Source: Desulfoscipio gibsoniae DSM 7213 (GTDB taxonomy: Bacteria > Bacillota > Desulfotomaculia > Desulfotomaculales > Desulfallaceae). Taken from it: a DNA stretch of 64,000 nucleotides. Each line of letters starts with the position of its first letter. Position 1 is the first letter of the stretch. The DNA lies in NCBI RefSeq assembly GCF_000233715.2, contig NC_021184.1, positions 3,000,001 through 3,064,000 of the forward strand. Direction: 5' to 3'. Shown in pieces: positions 24,396 to 33,018 of the stretch. The translations under genes and the position numbers were made by a program. Under the pieces are notes generated by a model that did no database searches, was not told the DNA's origin, and saw nothing but the letters and a program-made list of their open reading frames with translations.

Positions 24396-24735
24396 TAATT
24401 GATAAAAATACCTGGGTAAATTAATTTTACCCAGGTATCTTATCGTGAAAATACCCTTATTTTTATACCATAATACGTAAAATAAGCAATTTTGCTACAT
24501 GTTTTTTATCTTGCAAAAAATGATTTCACCCTTATTTGTATAATCTCTGAGGCTTTGGGATCACTTAATATCAGCAAGATTAGGATCAGGAATAATAAGA
24601 AGGGATTAGCTTGTAAACTTGGCAACACTGATCACCCCCATAAGGAATTTACACTAATAGATAGCTTTTTTTATGTTATTTCAATCAAATGTTATTTGTT
24701 ACTAGTAATTGCTAATTTTGATCCTAATCTTTACT
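24396..24735. repeat. Duplicated segment, copy A (partner 50336-50690)
   Basis: About 340 bases nearly identical to 50336-50690. It starts with the hairpin at 24408-24438 and TATCTTATCGTG, and contains an open frame from about 24486 (includes EALGSLN and KKGLACKLGNTDHPH). In the first 48 codons of this frame most differences between the copies fall at third positions, which hints at a once-coding sequence. No ribosome site or known family is seen. Confidence 0.75.
24408..24438. terminator. Bidirectional hairpin upstream of the methyltransferase
   Basis: ATACCTGGGTAAA / TTTTACCCAGGTAT, nearly perfect. It is duplicated near 50350-50380. Confidence 0.6.
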
Positions 24736-24831
24736 CACCAGCCGGTCCGGTCAGGTTTAATTCATGTCCCTCAAAATAGATAAGCCTACTTTGGGACATG
24801 CTAACTATAATAGCAACACGGGGAGTGAAAT

Positions 24832-25932
24832 ATGATGCATAAGCTTAAAGTAGGCATTATTGGCGTGGGCATGGCCTTTGAGCGATTACACTATCCAGCT
24901 TACAAACAGCTGGCGGACCGTTATGAAATTGTTGCCCTTTGTGATCTGGATAAGGAAAAAGCCCTTAACTGGGCAAATCGCCTAAATTTACAACAGGACA
25001 GCGTATATACCGATTTTCAAGAAATGCTGACCAGGAAAGATTTAGATGTTATAGACATCATGATGCCCATAGAGCTAAACTATGAAGTCACCGAGGCCGC
25101 AGCTAAACGTATGGCTGGTCAGCGAAAAGGAATCATCTGTGAAAAACCGCTTGCTCCTACCCTGGAACAAGCTATGCGTGCCAAAGAATTGGCCCCAAAA
25201 TATAATATTCCGATTATGATTGCAGAAAACTTCCGGTATAACCAGGAAATTGATCTAATCAGAGACTTGGTACGCACCAAGCGTGTTGGTGACGTCTGGT
25301 ATTTCGTGCAAAACCGAGTGGTGAATTTTCCGGAGGATATGCTAAAAAACAAGTTTCCAGCCAAAGAATGGCGTCAGCATCCCGAATTTCCGGGCGGCGC
25401 TTTTACTGACACCGGGGTGCACGATTTGGCTGGTTTACGACATATTTTCGGCCCTATTGACAGCTTACAGGCCTTTGGGCGCCCCCAGACCGCTGATTTT
25501 GCACCCTATGCCGTTATTAATGCTAATCTGCTCTTTAAAAGCGGGGTTACCGGAAACTTTAACTTTTTCTGCGCCGGCAAGGAAATGCAGCACCCGTTGA
25601 TTGGCCTGCGAATATTCGGCACCCAGGGTATGATCTACCTGGAAGAAAGGGATTGCGGCACTATTAATTTAGCCTTTAACGACGGTCGTCAGGAACAAAT
25701 TCCATACGAGGTGCAAAAGGGTTATTACAACGAGTTGCTAAACTTTTATAACGCTCTCACCGGCATCGAGCCGATTAGCGTAACGCCGGAGATGGAATAC
25801 GGCGATTTAAAGACTGTTCACGATGTCCTCAAATCTATTCAAGAAAAAAGAATTATTTCAGTAGACGATAGTGACAGCTACCATCCGCCTTACCAGCAAC
25901 CTCCAGTTAACCAGGCACATATCCTGCAATAA
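24832..25932 (+). CDS. Gfo/Idh/MocA-family oxidoreductase
   Basis: A 366-residue NAD(P)-dependent enzyme. The N-terminal Rossmann fold has KVGIIGVGMAFERLHYPAY. The family motif EKPLAPT holds the catalytic Lys (near residue 104), and the C-terminal domain has GGAFTDTGVHDLAGL with the catalytic His. These enzymes oxidise or reduce sugars, inositols or similar compounds, and the substrate is not evident. The start is ATG 24832 (or 24835), after CGGGGAGTG. A hairpin (TGTCCC / GGGACA, about 24764-24799) lies in its leader. A terminator follows at 25987. It appears to be a single-gene unit. Confidence 0.86.
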   Translation: MMHKLKVGIIGVGMAFERLHYPAYKQLADRYEIVALCDLDKEKALNWANRLNLQQDSVYTDFQEMLTRKDLDVIDIMMPIELNYEVTEAAAKRMAGQRKGIICEKPLAPTLEQAMRAKELAPKYNIPIMIAENFRYNQEIDLIRDLVRTKRVGDVWYFVQNRVVNFPEDMLKNKFPAKEWRQHPEFPGGAFTDTGVHDLAGLRHIFGPIDSLQAFGRPQTADFAPYAVINANLLFKSGVTGNFNFFCAGKEMQHPLIGLRIFGTQGMIYLEERDCGTINLAFNDGRQEQIPYEVQKGYYNELLNFYNALTGIEPISVTPEMEYGDLKTVHDVLKSIQEKRIISVDDSDSYHPPYQQPPVNQAHILQ

Positions 25933-25986
25933 AGGAGAAACCTGTTAATAACAAGATGAAATGCTCCCTCGTAAACAAATAGTCAA

Positions 25987-26030
25987 AAGAAGTTCGGTTG
26001 TTGAAAGCTTTATAACCACCGAACTTCTTT
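25987..26030 (+). terminator. Terminator after the Gfo/Idh/MocA gene
   Basis: AAGAAGTTCGGTTG / AACCACCGAACTTCTTT stem with a loop containing GAAAGC. Confidence 0.7.
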
Positions 26031-26063
26031 CAGGTAAAAAGCTAACTTTGAAGCAAGTTCTTA

Positions 26064-26097
26064 ATTCAGGGGGAGATTAAACTCCCCCTGAATTTTA
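26064..26097. terminator. Strong GC hairpin between convergent genes
   Basis: ATTCAGGGGGAG / CTCCCCCTGAAT with TTTTA on one side and A-rich sequence on the other; probably ends transcripts from both sides. Confidence 0.65.
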
Positions 26098-26113
26098 GAA
26101 CTGCAAAATGCAT

Positions 26114-26172
26114 GACTTAGTTGGCGTTGTACTCCCACTTATAGAAGTGGGAGACTTACGCCAAGTTAGTCA
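26114..26172. mobile_element. Possible IS200/IS605-type end remnant (hairpin)
   Basis: Inner hairpin CTCCCACTT / AAGTGGGAG inside outer arms GACTTAGTTGGCGT and ACGCCAAGTTAGTC. Hairpins with CTCCCAC/GTGGGAG are common at ends of IS200/IS605 elements. No transposase or TnpB is nearby, so this is at most a scar. Confidence 0.35.
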
Positions 26173-26174
26173 GG

Positions 26175-27761
26175 TTAAATAAAACCAGGCTTATAGTCGC
26201 TTGAAATAACATCTACTATAACAGGCCGTTCAATCGCCATTGCTTTAATAAGCGCATCCTGGAGCATTTCCGGCTCTTCCACTCTGATTCCCTCAGCCCC
26301 GCACGTCACGGCAAATGCGGCAAAGTCAGGCGCTTTAACATCCACTCCAAAAGGCTTCATCCGCGCCTTTTCCATTCGATGCTTCTCCAGTGCATACGTT
26401 CCGTTATTAAAAATGATTATAATTATAGGTAAAGAATAGCGAACAGCAGTTATTATTTCTTGCATGGTCATTATAAAGCCGCCTTCGCCCGTTAAAACTA
26501 TAACCTTTTTATTAGGATAAGCTACCTGTGCACCCAAACCAAATGGTAATCCGCCGCCCATGCAGCGCCAATAGTCAGAAATGATTACCTGCTGCCCCCG
26601 GGAAATAAATCCCCGGTCAAACCAGTGCATAAACGCGCCTGAATCAATGGTAATAATGGCGTCTTCCGGAATAATATCATTTAAAATCGACACCGTTTTT
26701 TGCGGTGGAATAGGCTTTCCTAAAAGATTTCCTTCCTTTCTGATCATATCCAAATAGGTATCATGGCATTTTATTATTTCTTGCTGCCAGAGAATATCCG
26801 GTATAGAGTTAGACAACCCTTCCAATAGTTTGTCCAAAATTAAGGCCATGTCTCCTGTTAGAGGGACCGGTCTTAGCTGGTGGGCCAGATTCTGTGGACG
26901 GGTATCAATTTGCACAATTTGGATATTGGGCGGTATAAAACTATGTTCGTAGGGGCTGGCCCCGATTAGCAACACGCAGTCAGCCTGATTTAAAATGGGA
27001 GGGATATGAGCTTCACCCAGCCCGCCCGGCAGGAGATTTTCTGCGCCTGGATAAATTCCCCCGGCCCCTTGGGCCGGGATAATTCCCGCCCCGATGCGAC
27101 CTGCCAATTGAAAAACCTTGTCTTTAAAAGGAATGGCAGTTCTACCAGCAATAATAACCGTTTTTTTACAGGAACCTATTACACTTAGTGCTTCTTCTAT
27201 GTTTCCGGAGATACCCGGCGGATAAGGGCGGCCAAGTTTAGGAATGTCACTAACGTTAGCAGGGCTTAAAAATATATCTTTGGGTATGGAAACATGGCAG
27301 GGCGTGTTATCGCCAACAGCCTTTTCCATAGCAACTTTAAAAACTTCCACTACTGACTCCGGCCTGGTGAGCAGCATAGTAAAACCGGTAATAGAAGCAA
27401 AAAGCTGCTGCTGGTCAAAGTATTGCTTAACATTGGTAGAGATTTTGGCAGTCTCAACCTGGCCCGTGATGACCAGCATGGGCACGCCGTCCCGGTAAGC
27501 GTCCGCCATGCCGTTTACCAGGTTTAACGCACCCGGACCTTCGGTGGCCAGGCATACACCCGGCCTGCCCGTGACCCTGGCCTCTCCGCAGGCCATAAAA
27601 GCAGCCCCCTGCTCGTGGGCCGTGCTATAGAATTTTATCCGGTTCTGGTGGTTAAGAGCATGCATAAATGGCAGTATAGCATCTCCCGAAACGCCGTAAA
27701 TGTTCTTAATACCCCAGTTAGCCAGTGCTTTTAGGATCAAGGTGGCAACTGTTTCACCCAT
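26175..27761 (-). CDS. Thiamine-diphosphate enzyme (acetolactate synthase/pyruvate oxidase-like)
   Basis: A 528-residue ThDP enzyme with three domains: N-terminal pyrimidine-binding part with the catalytic Glu in AHEQGAAFMACGEAR, a central domain, and a C-terminal diphosphate part with LTGEGGFIMTMQEIITAVRY. The metal-binding motif is normally GDG; here it reads GEG, which is unusual though conservative. The end NNGTYALEKH fits the family. It is probably a 2-oxo acid decarboxylase or carboligase; no small acetolactate synthase subunit is nearby. The start is ATG 27761 with GGAGGG upstream; a TTG five codons earlier is less likely. It is divergent from dxs. Confidence 0.85.
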   Translation of the reverse strand: MGETVATLILKALANWGIKNIYGVSGDAILPFMHALNHQNRIKFYSTAHEQGAAFMACGEARVTGRPGVCLATEGPGALNLVNGMADAYRDGVPMLVITGQVETAKISTNVKQYFDQQQLFASITGFTMLLTRPESVVEVFKVAMEKAVGDNTPCHVSIPKDIFLSPANVSDIPKLGRPYPPGISGNIEEALSVIGSCKKTVIIAGRTAIPFKDKVFQLAGRIGAGIIPAQGAGGIYPGAENLLPGGLGEAHIPPILNQADCVLLIGASPYEHSFIPPNIQIVQIDTRPQNLAHQLRPVPLTGDMALILDKLLEGLSNSIPDILWQQEIIKCHDTYLDMIRKEGNLLGKPIPPQKTVSILNDIIPEDAIITIDSGAFMHWFDRGFISRGQQVIISDYWRCMGGGLPFGLGAQVAYPNKKVIVLTGEGGFIMTMQEIITAVRYSLPIIIIIFNNGTYALEKHRMEKARMKPFGVDVKAPDFAAFAVTCGAEGIRVEEPEMLQDALIKAMAIERPVIVDVISSDYKPGFI

Positions 27762-27893
27762 AGACAAACCCTCCAAGGTAATGAAGTATTATGTTAAGTT
27801 AAATGGGTAATAATTTCTTATTTAATATTTCCAAGGATGGTTTATTCTAACCAGTGCTTTTAAGTATATGGATTTTGCATACTGTAAATGGTA

Positions 27894-27921
27894 ACATCTT
27901 CAACTTCATTTGAATACTATG
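27894..27921 (+). promoter_or_regulatory. Sporulation-type promoter upstream of dxs
   Basis: AC, 17 bases, AATACTATG. If used, the transcript begins about 30 bases before an in-frame ATG at 27955. Confidence 0.5.
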
Positions 27922-28050
27922 AACTATGTTAATTTTAAGCAGGAATGAATCAAAATGACACCTGTACCAATTAGGAGAGATTTTTTTACCGGGTACGGAT
28001 GTGTTTTTAAAACACGGTGCATGTACAAGGAAGTTATGGAAGGTGAAATA

Positions 28051-29943
28051 GTGGCAGGTATATTGCAAACAATTACTTCTCCCCGGGATTTAGGCAACCT
28101 TTCCCTGCGGGAAATGGAACAACTGGCCCGGGAAATCAGAGAGGAAATTATATATACGGTTTCCAAAAACGGAGGACACCTCGCCTCAAATCTCGGAGTA
28201 ATTGAACTTACCCTGGCCTTGCACCGGGTTTTTTCTTCTCCCCGGGATAAGCTAATCTGGGACGTTGGCCACCAGTGCTACACCCATAAGCTTCTTACCC
28301 AACGCCGGGATCAGTTCCATACCCTGCGTCAATTCGGAGGTATCAGCGGTTTTCCCAGACCACAAGAAAGTGAACACGACGCTTTTGGAACCGGACACGC
28401 CAGTACCAGCATTTCTGCCGGTATAGGCATGGCCATAGCTAGAGACTTGGATGGGGAAGATTACACAGTAGTACCGATTATCGGGGACGGTGCCATGACC
28501 GGGGGCATGGCCTTTGAGGCCCTCAACCATGCCGGTCACTTAAAGAAAAACTTAATTATCGTATTAAATGACAATGAAATGAGCATCTCTCCGAATATAG
28601 GCGGCTTAGCCTGTTATTTTAACCGCTTGAGAACCGACCCCATGTACTACAGGAGTAGAGACGAAATCGAGCAGCTTTTACGAAAAATACCCCCTATCGG
28701 CAATACTATCCTCAAAGTTATGGACAGATTAAAGGACAGCCTAAAATACCTTGTTGTTCCCGGTATGCTTTTTGAGGAATTAGGTTTTATATATTTAGGT
28801 CCGGTTGACGGGCACGACCTGAAAAGCCTTATCTACACCTTAAAACAGGCAAAGTCTGTTAAGGGGCCGGTGCTGGTTCATGTCATTACCCGTAAAGGAA
28901 AGGGATACCGCCCCGCTGAAGAAGACGCCGATAAATTTCACGGCATAACCTCTTTTAACGTATCCGACGGTAAAACTACGCCAAGCAACAATATCCTTAC
29001 ATACACGGAAGTTCTTGGAAAAACTCTTTTAGAAGAAGCAGCTAAAAACAATAAAATAGTGGCCATAACCGCTGCCATGAGCAGCGGAACCGGCTTAAAA
29101 GAATTCTCCGTACAGTACCCGGATAGATTTTTTGACGTCGGCATAGCGGAACAACACGCAGTGACTATGGCGGCGGGCATGGCCCGGAGGGGTTATAAAC
29201 CGGTTGTAGCAATTTATTCAACCTTCTTGCAAAGAGCCTATGATCAGATTTTACACGATGTTTGCCTGCAAAATCTCCCTGTGGTTTTTGCCATTGACCG
29301 GGCGGGCTTGGTCGGGGATGACGGGCCTACCCACCACGGTCTGTTTGACTATGCTTATCTTCGCCCAATACCGAACATGACGATAATGGCAGCCAAGGAC
29401 GAAGATGAGCTGCGCAGTATGTTTAAAACGGCGCTGCAACACCAGGGTCCTTGTGCCATTCGTTACCCGCGGGGAGCAGGTATCGGTGTTCCCTTGCATA
29501 AAGAGCCCCCGGTAATCCCCATTGGCAAAGCAGAAGTTTTAAGGGAAGGCCAAGACATTGTATTAATTGCCGCGGGAAACTGCACCTACCTGGCGGAAAG
29601 GGCGGCCCAAAACCTGGCTTCCTTGGAAGTTAGGGCCACGGTAATCAATGCTCGTTTTATTAAGCCACTGGATGCTGAATGCATTTTACATTACTGCACC
29701 TGGACGGGCAAAGTGATAACGGTGGAAGAACACGTGCTGGGCGGCGGGTTCGGGAGCGCCGTATTGGAATTGCTTAACGAGTCCAATGCGGGAAGCATTA
29801 AACTGGAAAGGATAGGTATACCGGATTGCTTTGTAGAACACGGCCATTCGGAAAAACTAAGAACTAAATACGGGTTAACCGTGGATTACCTTGTAAGCAG
29901 GACCCTGAACATGTTAGGTGTTCGCAAGGGCCGTTCAAAATGA
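28051..29943 (+). CDS. dxs: 1-deoxy-D-xylulose-5-phosphate synthase
   Basis: First step of the MEP pathway: pyruvate and glyceraldehyde 3-phosphate give DXP. The roughly 630-residue ThDP enzyme has [33 protein letters not shown], the cofactor motif [18 protein letters not shown] with ND in [10 protein letters not shown], and the transketolase-like [15 protein letters not shown] and [18 protein letters not shown] prefer GTG 28051 (AAGGTGA just upstream; gives the usual N-terminus), but ATG 28036 or ATG 27955 would add 5 or 32 residues, and the promoter at 27894 allows the longest. A cis-prenyltransferase follows. A scrap of a dxs gene lies at 11676. Confidence 0.92.
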   Translation: MAGILQTITSPRDLGNLSLREMEQLAREIREEIIYTVSKNGGHLASNLGVIELTLALHRVFSSPRDKLIWDVGHQCYTHKLLTQRRDQFHTLRQFGGISGFPRPQESEHDAFGTGHASTSISAGIGMAIARDLDGEDYTVVPIIGDGAMTGGMAFEALNHAGHLKKNLIIVLNDNEMSISPNIGGLACYFNRLRTDPMYYRSRDEIEQLLRKIPPIGNTILKVMDRLKDSLKYLVVPGMLFEELGFIYLGPVDGHDLKSLIYTLKQAKSVKGPVLVHVITRKGKGYRPAEEDADKFHGITSFNVSDGKTTPSNNILTYTEVLGKTLLEEAAKNNKIVAITAAMSSGTGLKEFSVQYPDRFFDVGIAEQHAVTMAAGMARRGYKPVVAIYSTFLQRAYDQILHDVCLQNLPVVFAIDRAGLVGDDGPTHHGLFDYAYLRPIPNMTIMAAKDEDELRSMFKTALQHQGPCAIRYPRGAGIGVPLHKEPPVIPIGKAEVLREGQDIVLIAAGNCTYLAERAAQNLASLEVRATVINARFIKPLDAECILHYCTWTGKVITVEEHVLGGGFGSAVLELLNESNAGSIKLERIGIPDCFVEHGHSEKLRTKYGLTVDYLVSRTLNMLGVRKGRSK

Positions 29944-30009
29944 TTTTTTGATTCTGAATGTTGGAATTCTTAAATGGTCAATTAAAATATTAGTGAGGCG
30001 TGTATCTTT

Positions 30010-30789
30010 ATGAATAATAAAATTGCTAATTTAACGCAAGCCGTTCAACTGAATGAGCAGGATTTATTGGCATCTATCGATCGGCAAAAATTGCCCGGGC
30101 ATATTGCTATTATTATGGACGGTAACGGCAGGTGGGCGCTTAAGCGGGGACTCCCCCGCTCTTTGGGGCACCTTGCCGGGATGGAATCCCTCAAAGATAT
30201 AGTGAATATTTGTTGTGATTTAAAAATCAAGGTGTTGACAGTTTACGGGTTCTCCACGGAAAACTGGAAAAGACCTCAGCAAGAAATAAATTATCTGATG
30301 AATCTGACAGTTGAATATTTAAATAAAGAAATTAATGAATTATGTGAAAAAGGAGTAAAGGTTAACTCCATCGGCATTTTAAAAGAATTGCCTCAATCAG
30401 TTCAGGACATAATAGCTAATTCTGTTGAGCGAAGCTGTAATAATAGTGGATTAATTTTTAACTTGGCCCTGAACTATGGAGGGCGTGTAGAAATAACTGA
30501 TGCAGTTCGCGCTATCGCCGCAGCTGTTGAAATGGGATGTTTAAAAGCCAGCCAGGTTGATATCCAGACGATAACAGATCACCTGTATACCGCCGGCCAG
30601 CCAGATCCGGACCTGTTAATCCGGACCGCCGGTGATTGTAGGATCAGCAACTTTTTACTTTGGCAGTTGGCTTATAGCGAAATCTGGTTTACTAACGTAC
30701 TGTGGCCGGATTTTCGACGTCAGCATTTACTAAGCGCTCTGGTTGATTATCAACGGCGGGAGCGTCGCTTCGGAGGTTTACAAAAATAA
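30010..30789 (+). CDS. uppS: Isoprenyl (undecaprenyl) diphosphate synthase, cis-type
   Basis: A 259-residue cis-prenyltransferase that lengthens an allylic diphosphate with IPP. The motifs are in order: HIAIIMDGNGRWA with the essential Asp, GHLAGMESL, TVYGFSTENWKRP, ALNYGGRVEI, and DLLIRTAGDCRISNFLLWQ. The last motif usually reads RTSGE or RTAGE; here the metal-binding Glu is Asp. Gene order dxs-uppS suggests a dedicated isoprenoid module rather than the housekeeping copy next to cdsA and dxr. A tiny membrane gene with its own promoter follows. The 3' end and that gene are duplicated, in decayed form, at 46585-46960. Confidence 0.88.
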   Translation: MNNKIANLTQAVQLNEQDLLASIDRQKLPGHIAIIMDGNGRWALKRGLPRSLGHLAGMESLKDIVNICCDLKIKVLTVYGFSTENWKRPQQEINYLMNLTVEYLNKEINELCEKGVKVNSIGILKELPQSVQDIIANSVERSCNNSGLIFNLALNYGGRVEITDAVRAIAAAVEMGCLKASQVDIQTITDHLYTAGQPDPDLLIRTAGDCRISNFLLWQLAYSEIWFTNVLWPDFRRQHLLSALVDYQRRERRFGGLQK

Positions 30790-30841
30790 AGAGTAAGACA
30801 ATTTTGGGGCGAAATGTAACAAAGTTTAATGATATATGGTA

Positions 30842-30869
30842 ACAGTTTCCTAACTGGTTTCATATTATA
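30842..30869 (+). promoter_or_regulatory. SigK/SigE-like promoter for tiny membrane gene 6
   Basis: AC, 17 bases, CATATTATA, 43 bases before the start. It is conserved in the duplicate at 46701-46728. Confidence 0.65.
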
Positions 30870-30911
30870 AACTGGGAAAAATAAAAACCCTAAAAAGGAG
30901 GGCATGTATTA

Positions 30912-31043
30912 ATGGGTTATGGTGGTGGAGTATCTGTACCGGGCTATACAAACTTTGATGGTAGTTTCATTTTATTCTTGATCCTGATATTGCTGGTATT
31001 CGGCATGGGGTTCTTTGGATTTGGTGGAGTTTACAGCAAGTAA
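30912..31043 (+). CDS. Tiny membrane protein 6 (YjcZ-like)
   Basis: A 43-residue paralog: MGYGGGVSVPGYTNFDGSF, helix ILFLILILLVFGMGFFG, tail FGGVYSK. AAAGGAGGG precedes ATG 30912. The tail lacks the usual Asp before Lys. The terminator at 31063 follows. This copy has a near-twin at 46769 that lost its start codon. Confidence 0.82.
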   Translation: MGYGGGVSVPGYTNFDGSFILFLILILLVFGMGFFGFGGVYSK

Positions 31044-31062
31044 TTAATACTTGCCGACATAG

Positions 31063-31085
31063 GCGCTCCGTAAGGAGCGCTTTTG
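31063..31085 (+). terminator. Terminator GCGCTCC type
   Basis: GCGCTCC-GTAA-GGAGCGC followed by TTTTGTTTTA. Confidence 0.75.
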
Positions 31086-31179
31086 TTTTACTTTAATTTA
31101 AACGTAATAGCCTTTGCATAATTTCCCAATGGCAACATTTAGTATTATAAAAGCTATGTCTCAGCTTAGCTTAGAAGGG

Positions 31180-31207
31180 ACATTGCCGGTTTGACTAACA
31201 TAACATT
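31180..31207 (+). promoter_or_regulatory. Candidate sporulation promoter for the 31257 gene
   Basis: AC, 17 bases, CATAACATT. The spacing fits; the end of the -10 box is TT instead of TA. Confidence 0.4.
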
Positions 31208-31256
31208 ATACAAACAAGAGCGATAAGCTTAAAAATAATAATGTTTTGGTGATATA

Positions 31257-31856
31257 GTGGGTAAATTCCGAAGGTTATGGCAAAAATTTTTTAGTTCTGG
31301 CCTCGAAGTCGGCGAAATTGAAAAAAGGTTGTTCACATTAGAGGAGCGTTTGCGACTCCTCGAAGATCAATGCGGACAAGATCGGGACGGGTCTGAATCT
31401 CCTCCGGTGATAGTAGAGCGGCTTTGTATTGATAAGTTGATAGTAGATAAAGTGGAATTGAACAATAACATCGGATCCGTGGAGATAAAGGAACTGGGAG
31501 GGGCGCTTAATATCGGGGCTAATTATGGTTGGGGGTTTTCGCCCCCGGGAAACGGACCGGGGGAAAAATCGATGTATCAGTCCGGAAACAGCGAAGTAAA
31601 AAAAAGGCCGGCCAAAGGGGCGGAGCGGGAGCAGGTGGCAAGATCCAACAAAAAAGAAAAAAAACGGGGTTCAGGAACACCGGATAGCGAACATGAATGG
31701 AAAGGAGAGTCGGGATCGTCGCACCGGGAAGACGGAACGTGTCGGTGGGAATCATTCCCGCCTGCCGAACCAGGAAATAAAAAGTACCCCCCGCATGGGG
31801 CCGGCCCCAAATATAATATTATTTTTAAGGAATTAAAAACAGAGACTAGAAAGTAA
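31257..31856 (+). CDS. GerPC-like spore protein with hydrophilic tail
   Basis: A 199-residue protein. The N-terminus has a short coiled coil (EIEKRLFTLEERLRLLEDQ, about 21-39), then VIVERLCIDKLIVDKVELNN and GGALNIGANYG, a pattern like the conserved part of GerPC-type germination proteins. From about residue 95 to the end it is low complexity, rich in Lys, Glu, Gly, Ser and Pro. The start is GTG 31257 with GGTGATATA upstream. Three GerPA/GerPF-like genes lie next to it. GerP proteins help germinants cross the coat of spores. The assignment is moderate because the tail is unlike known members. Confidence 0.6.
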   Translation: MGKFRRLWQKFFSSGLEVGEIEKRLFTLEERLRLLEDQCGQDRDGSESPPVIVERLCIDKLIVDKVELNNNIGSVEIKELGGALNIGANYGWGFSPPGNGPGEKSMYQSGNSEVKKRPAKGAEREQVARSNKKEKKRGSGTPDSEHEWKGESGSSHREDGTCRWESFPPAEPGNKKYPPHGAGPKYNIIFKELKTETRK

Positions 31857-31885
31857 TCCTTTGGCATCAGAAGACCAATCTAAAG

Positions 31886-32107
31886 TCAGGCATCCGGTGC
31901 TTCGGACCACATGTCAAAGATATCAGGGTCGTTGACAAAATTAAAGCGACTGGCAATGGTATTTCGGTCGCCGTTGATCCGCCCCAGGGCAGCATTGGAT
32001 TTGCTGCGGGTTTTCCAGCCTTCAACGCTGTTTTCTCCGTAAAAAACCCCCGCGTTTTGCTGGATAGCTGATATGATAACTTTTCCCAGGCATATTTCCG
32101 TTCTCAT
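31886..32107 (-). CDS. GerPA/GerPF-like spore germination protein 1
   Basis: A 73-residue protein of the GerPA/GerPF family: short beta-rich fold with NAGVFYGENSVEGWKTRSKS, NAALGRINGDRNTIASRF and NDPDIFD. The N-terminal hydrophobic patch and the central SN/KxNxGxG pattern recur in the proteins at 32157 and 33019. Members are made late in the mother cell and sit in the spore coat. ATG 32107 has AGGAGGTCC upstream. It converges with the GerPC-like gene. Confidence 0.75.
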   Translation of the reverse strand: MRTEICLGKVIISAIQQNAGVFYGENSVEGWKTRSKSNAALGRINGDRNTIASRFNFVNDPDIFDMWSEAPDA

Positions 32108-32156
32108 CGTGGACCTCCTTCTTATTCAGACAGCCTGTGTTACTGGGAACCGTCTG

Positions 32157-32378
32157 TTACTTGGTACAGTTCATGTCTTGCCAGTCAGAATCGTTAACGT
32201 TAAACGATGCTTCAGTCAGGGTACTGCCATCACCGTTTAGTCGTCCGAAACCGCTGTTCATTTTATGATAAGTTTTCCAATCAATAAAATAATTATTGCC
32301 GATAGCTACTGCCGATCCTGTATCCACTTCTGCGATCCGTATGGAATGTATGTTGATTTGCATAGCAAAACCAGACAC
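32157..32378 (-). CDS. GerPA/GerPF-like spore germination protein 2
   Basis: A 73-residue member: MSGFAMQINIHSIRIAEVDT, then GSAVAIGNNYFIDWKTYHKM, NSGFGRLNGDGSTL, and NDSDWQD. It starts at ATG 32378 after GGAAGGGG. A sporulation-type promoter lies upstream at 32412-32439, which agrees with the known SigK control of gerP genes in Bacillus. The gene at 31886 follows 49 bases downstream on the same strand and may share the transcript. Confidence 0.78.
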   Translation of the reverse strand: MSGFAMQINIHSIRIAEVDTGSAVAIGNNYFIDWKTYHKMNSGFGRLNGDGSTLTEASFNVNDSDWQDMNCTK

Positions 32379-32411
32379 GTTTTATCCCCTTCCTTATTGT
32401 TTTCCCTACTT

Positions 32412-32439
32412 CATACTATGCCTTGTTTGAAGCAACTGT
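32412..32439 (-). promoter_or_regulatory. SigK-like promoter for the GerPF-like gene
   Basis: On the minus strand: AC, 17 bases, CATAGTATG, 34 bases before the start codon of the 32157-32378 gene. Confidence 0.6.
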
Positions 32440-32551
32440 GTCCGGCGAAGCCCAATGTGTTCGTATATATATTCAATGTCAAAAACGTCTCCGAAAGTGC
32501 TTCCGGTGACTAACAACTGCATATATTGTTACTAGCAAGGAGGTATGGTTA

Positions 32552-33016
32552 ATGGGCGACAAACACGATCCTTTTGAAGTTTTAAAGCACTTTCCCCAAT
32601 TTGATGAAAACTTTTTGCGGGACCTCGCTAGTTCTGGCTGGAATAACCCGGTAGACGTTTTAAAAAACTTGGGCCGTGGCAAATGGCCCCCTGTTGATAT
32701 AGTTGAAACCCTCAACGAAATAATAATAACCGTTGATATACCGGGTCTAAAAAGGACCGACGACGTGAGGGTGGAAGTTAGGGGGAATAATTTGACACTG
32801 AATGGAGACAAGGTTACGGACACCGGAACCTTGTCGAATAGCAGGATACATAGGCAGGAGAGACAGTACGGCAGGTTCAGCCGCACCATCTCACTGCCGG
32901 TAGCGGTAAACGGTAAATACGGCCGGGCTACTTACCGACAGGGTGTTATGGAGATCAGGTTCTCCAAGCTTTCCGACGACCAGGCGGAGACATTGAAAGT
33001 TAACTTTTACGAGTAG
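32552..33016 (+). CDS. Hsp20/alpha-crystallin-family protein
   Basis: A 154-residue small heat shock protein. After a variable N-terminus (PFEVLKHFPQFDENFLRDL), the alpha-crystallin domain runs from about 50 to 150: PPVDIVETLNEIIITVDIPG, then GNNLTLNGDK, RQERQYGRFSRTISLPVAV, and GVMEIRFSK. The C-terminal IxI motif is not clear. In Bacillus relatives such as CotM/CotP are spore coat proteins, and its place between GerP-like genes fits this (inference). ATG 32552 has AAGGAGG upstream. CATATATTG near 32520 resembles a sporulation -10 box, without the AC element. Confidence 0.82.
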   Translation: MGDKHDPFEVLKHFPQFDENFLRDLASSGWNNPVDVLKNLGRGKWPPVDIVETLNEIIITVDIPGLKRTDDVRVEVRGNNLTLNGDKVTDTGTLSNSRIHRQERQYGRFSRTISLPVAVNGKYGRATYRQGVMEIRFSKLSDDQAETLKVNFYE

Positions 33017-33018
33017 CG

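Noticed and set aside
26114-26172. A complete IS200/IS605 insertion sequence
   Set aside because: Only a hairpin is present; no TnpA or TnpB frame lies near it, so only a scar was listed, with low confidence.
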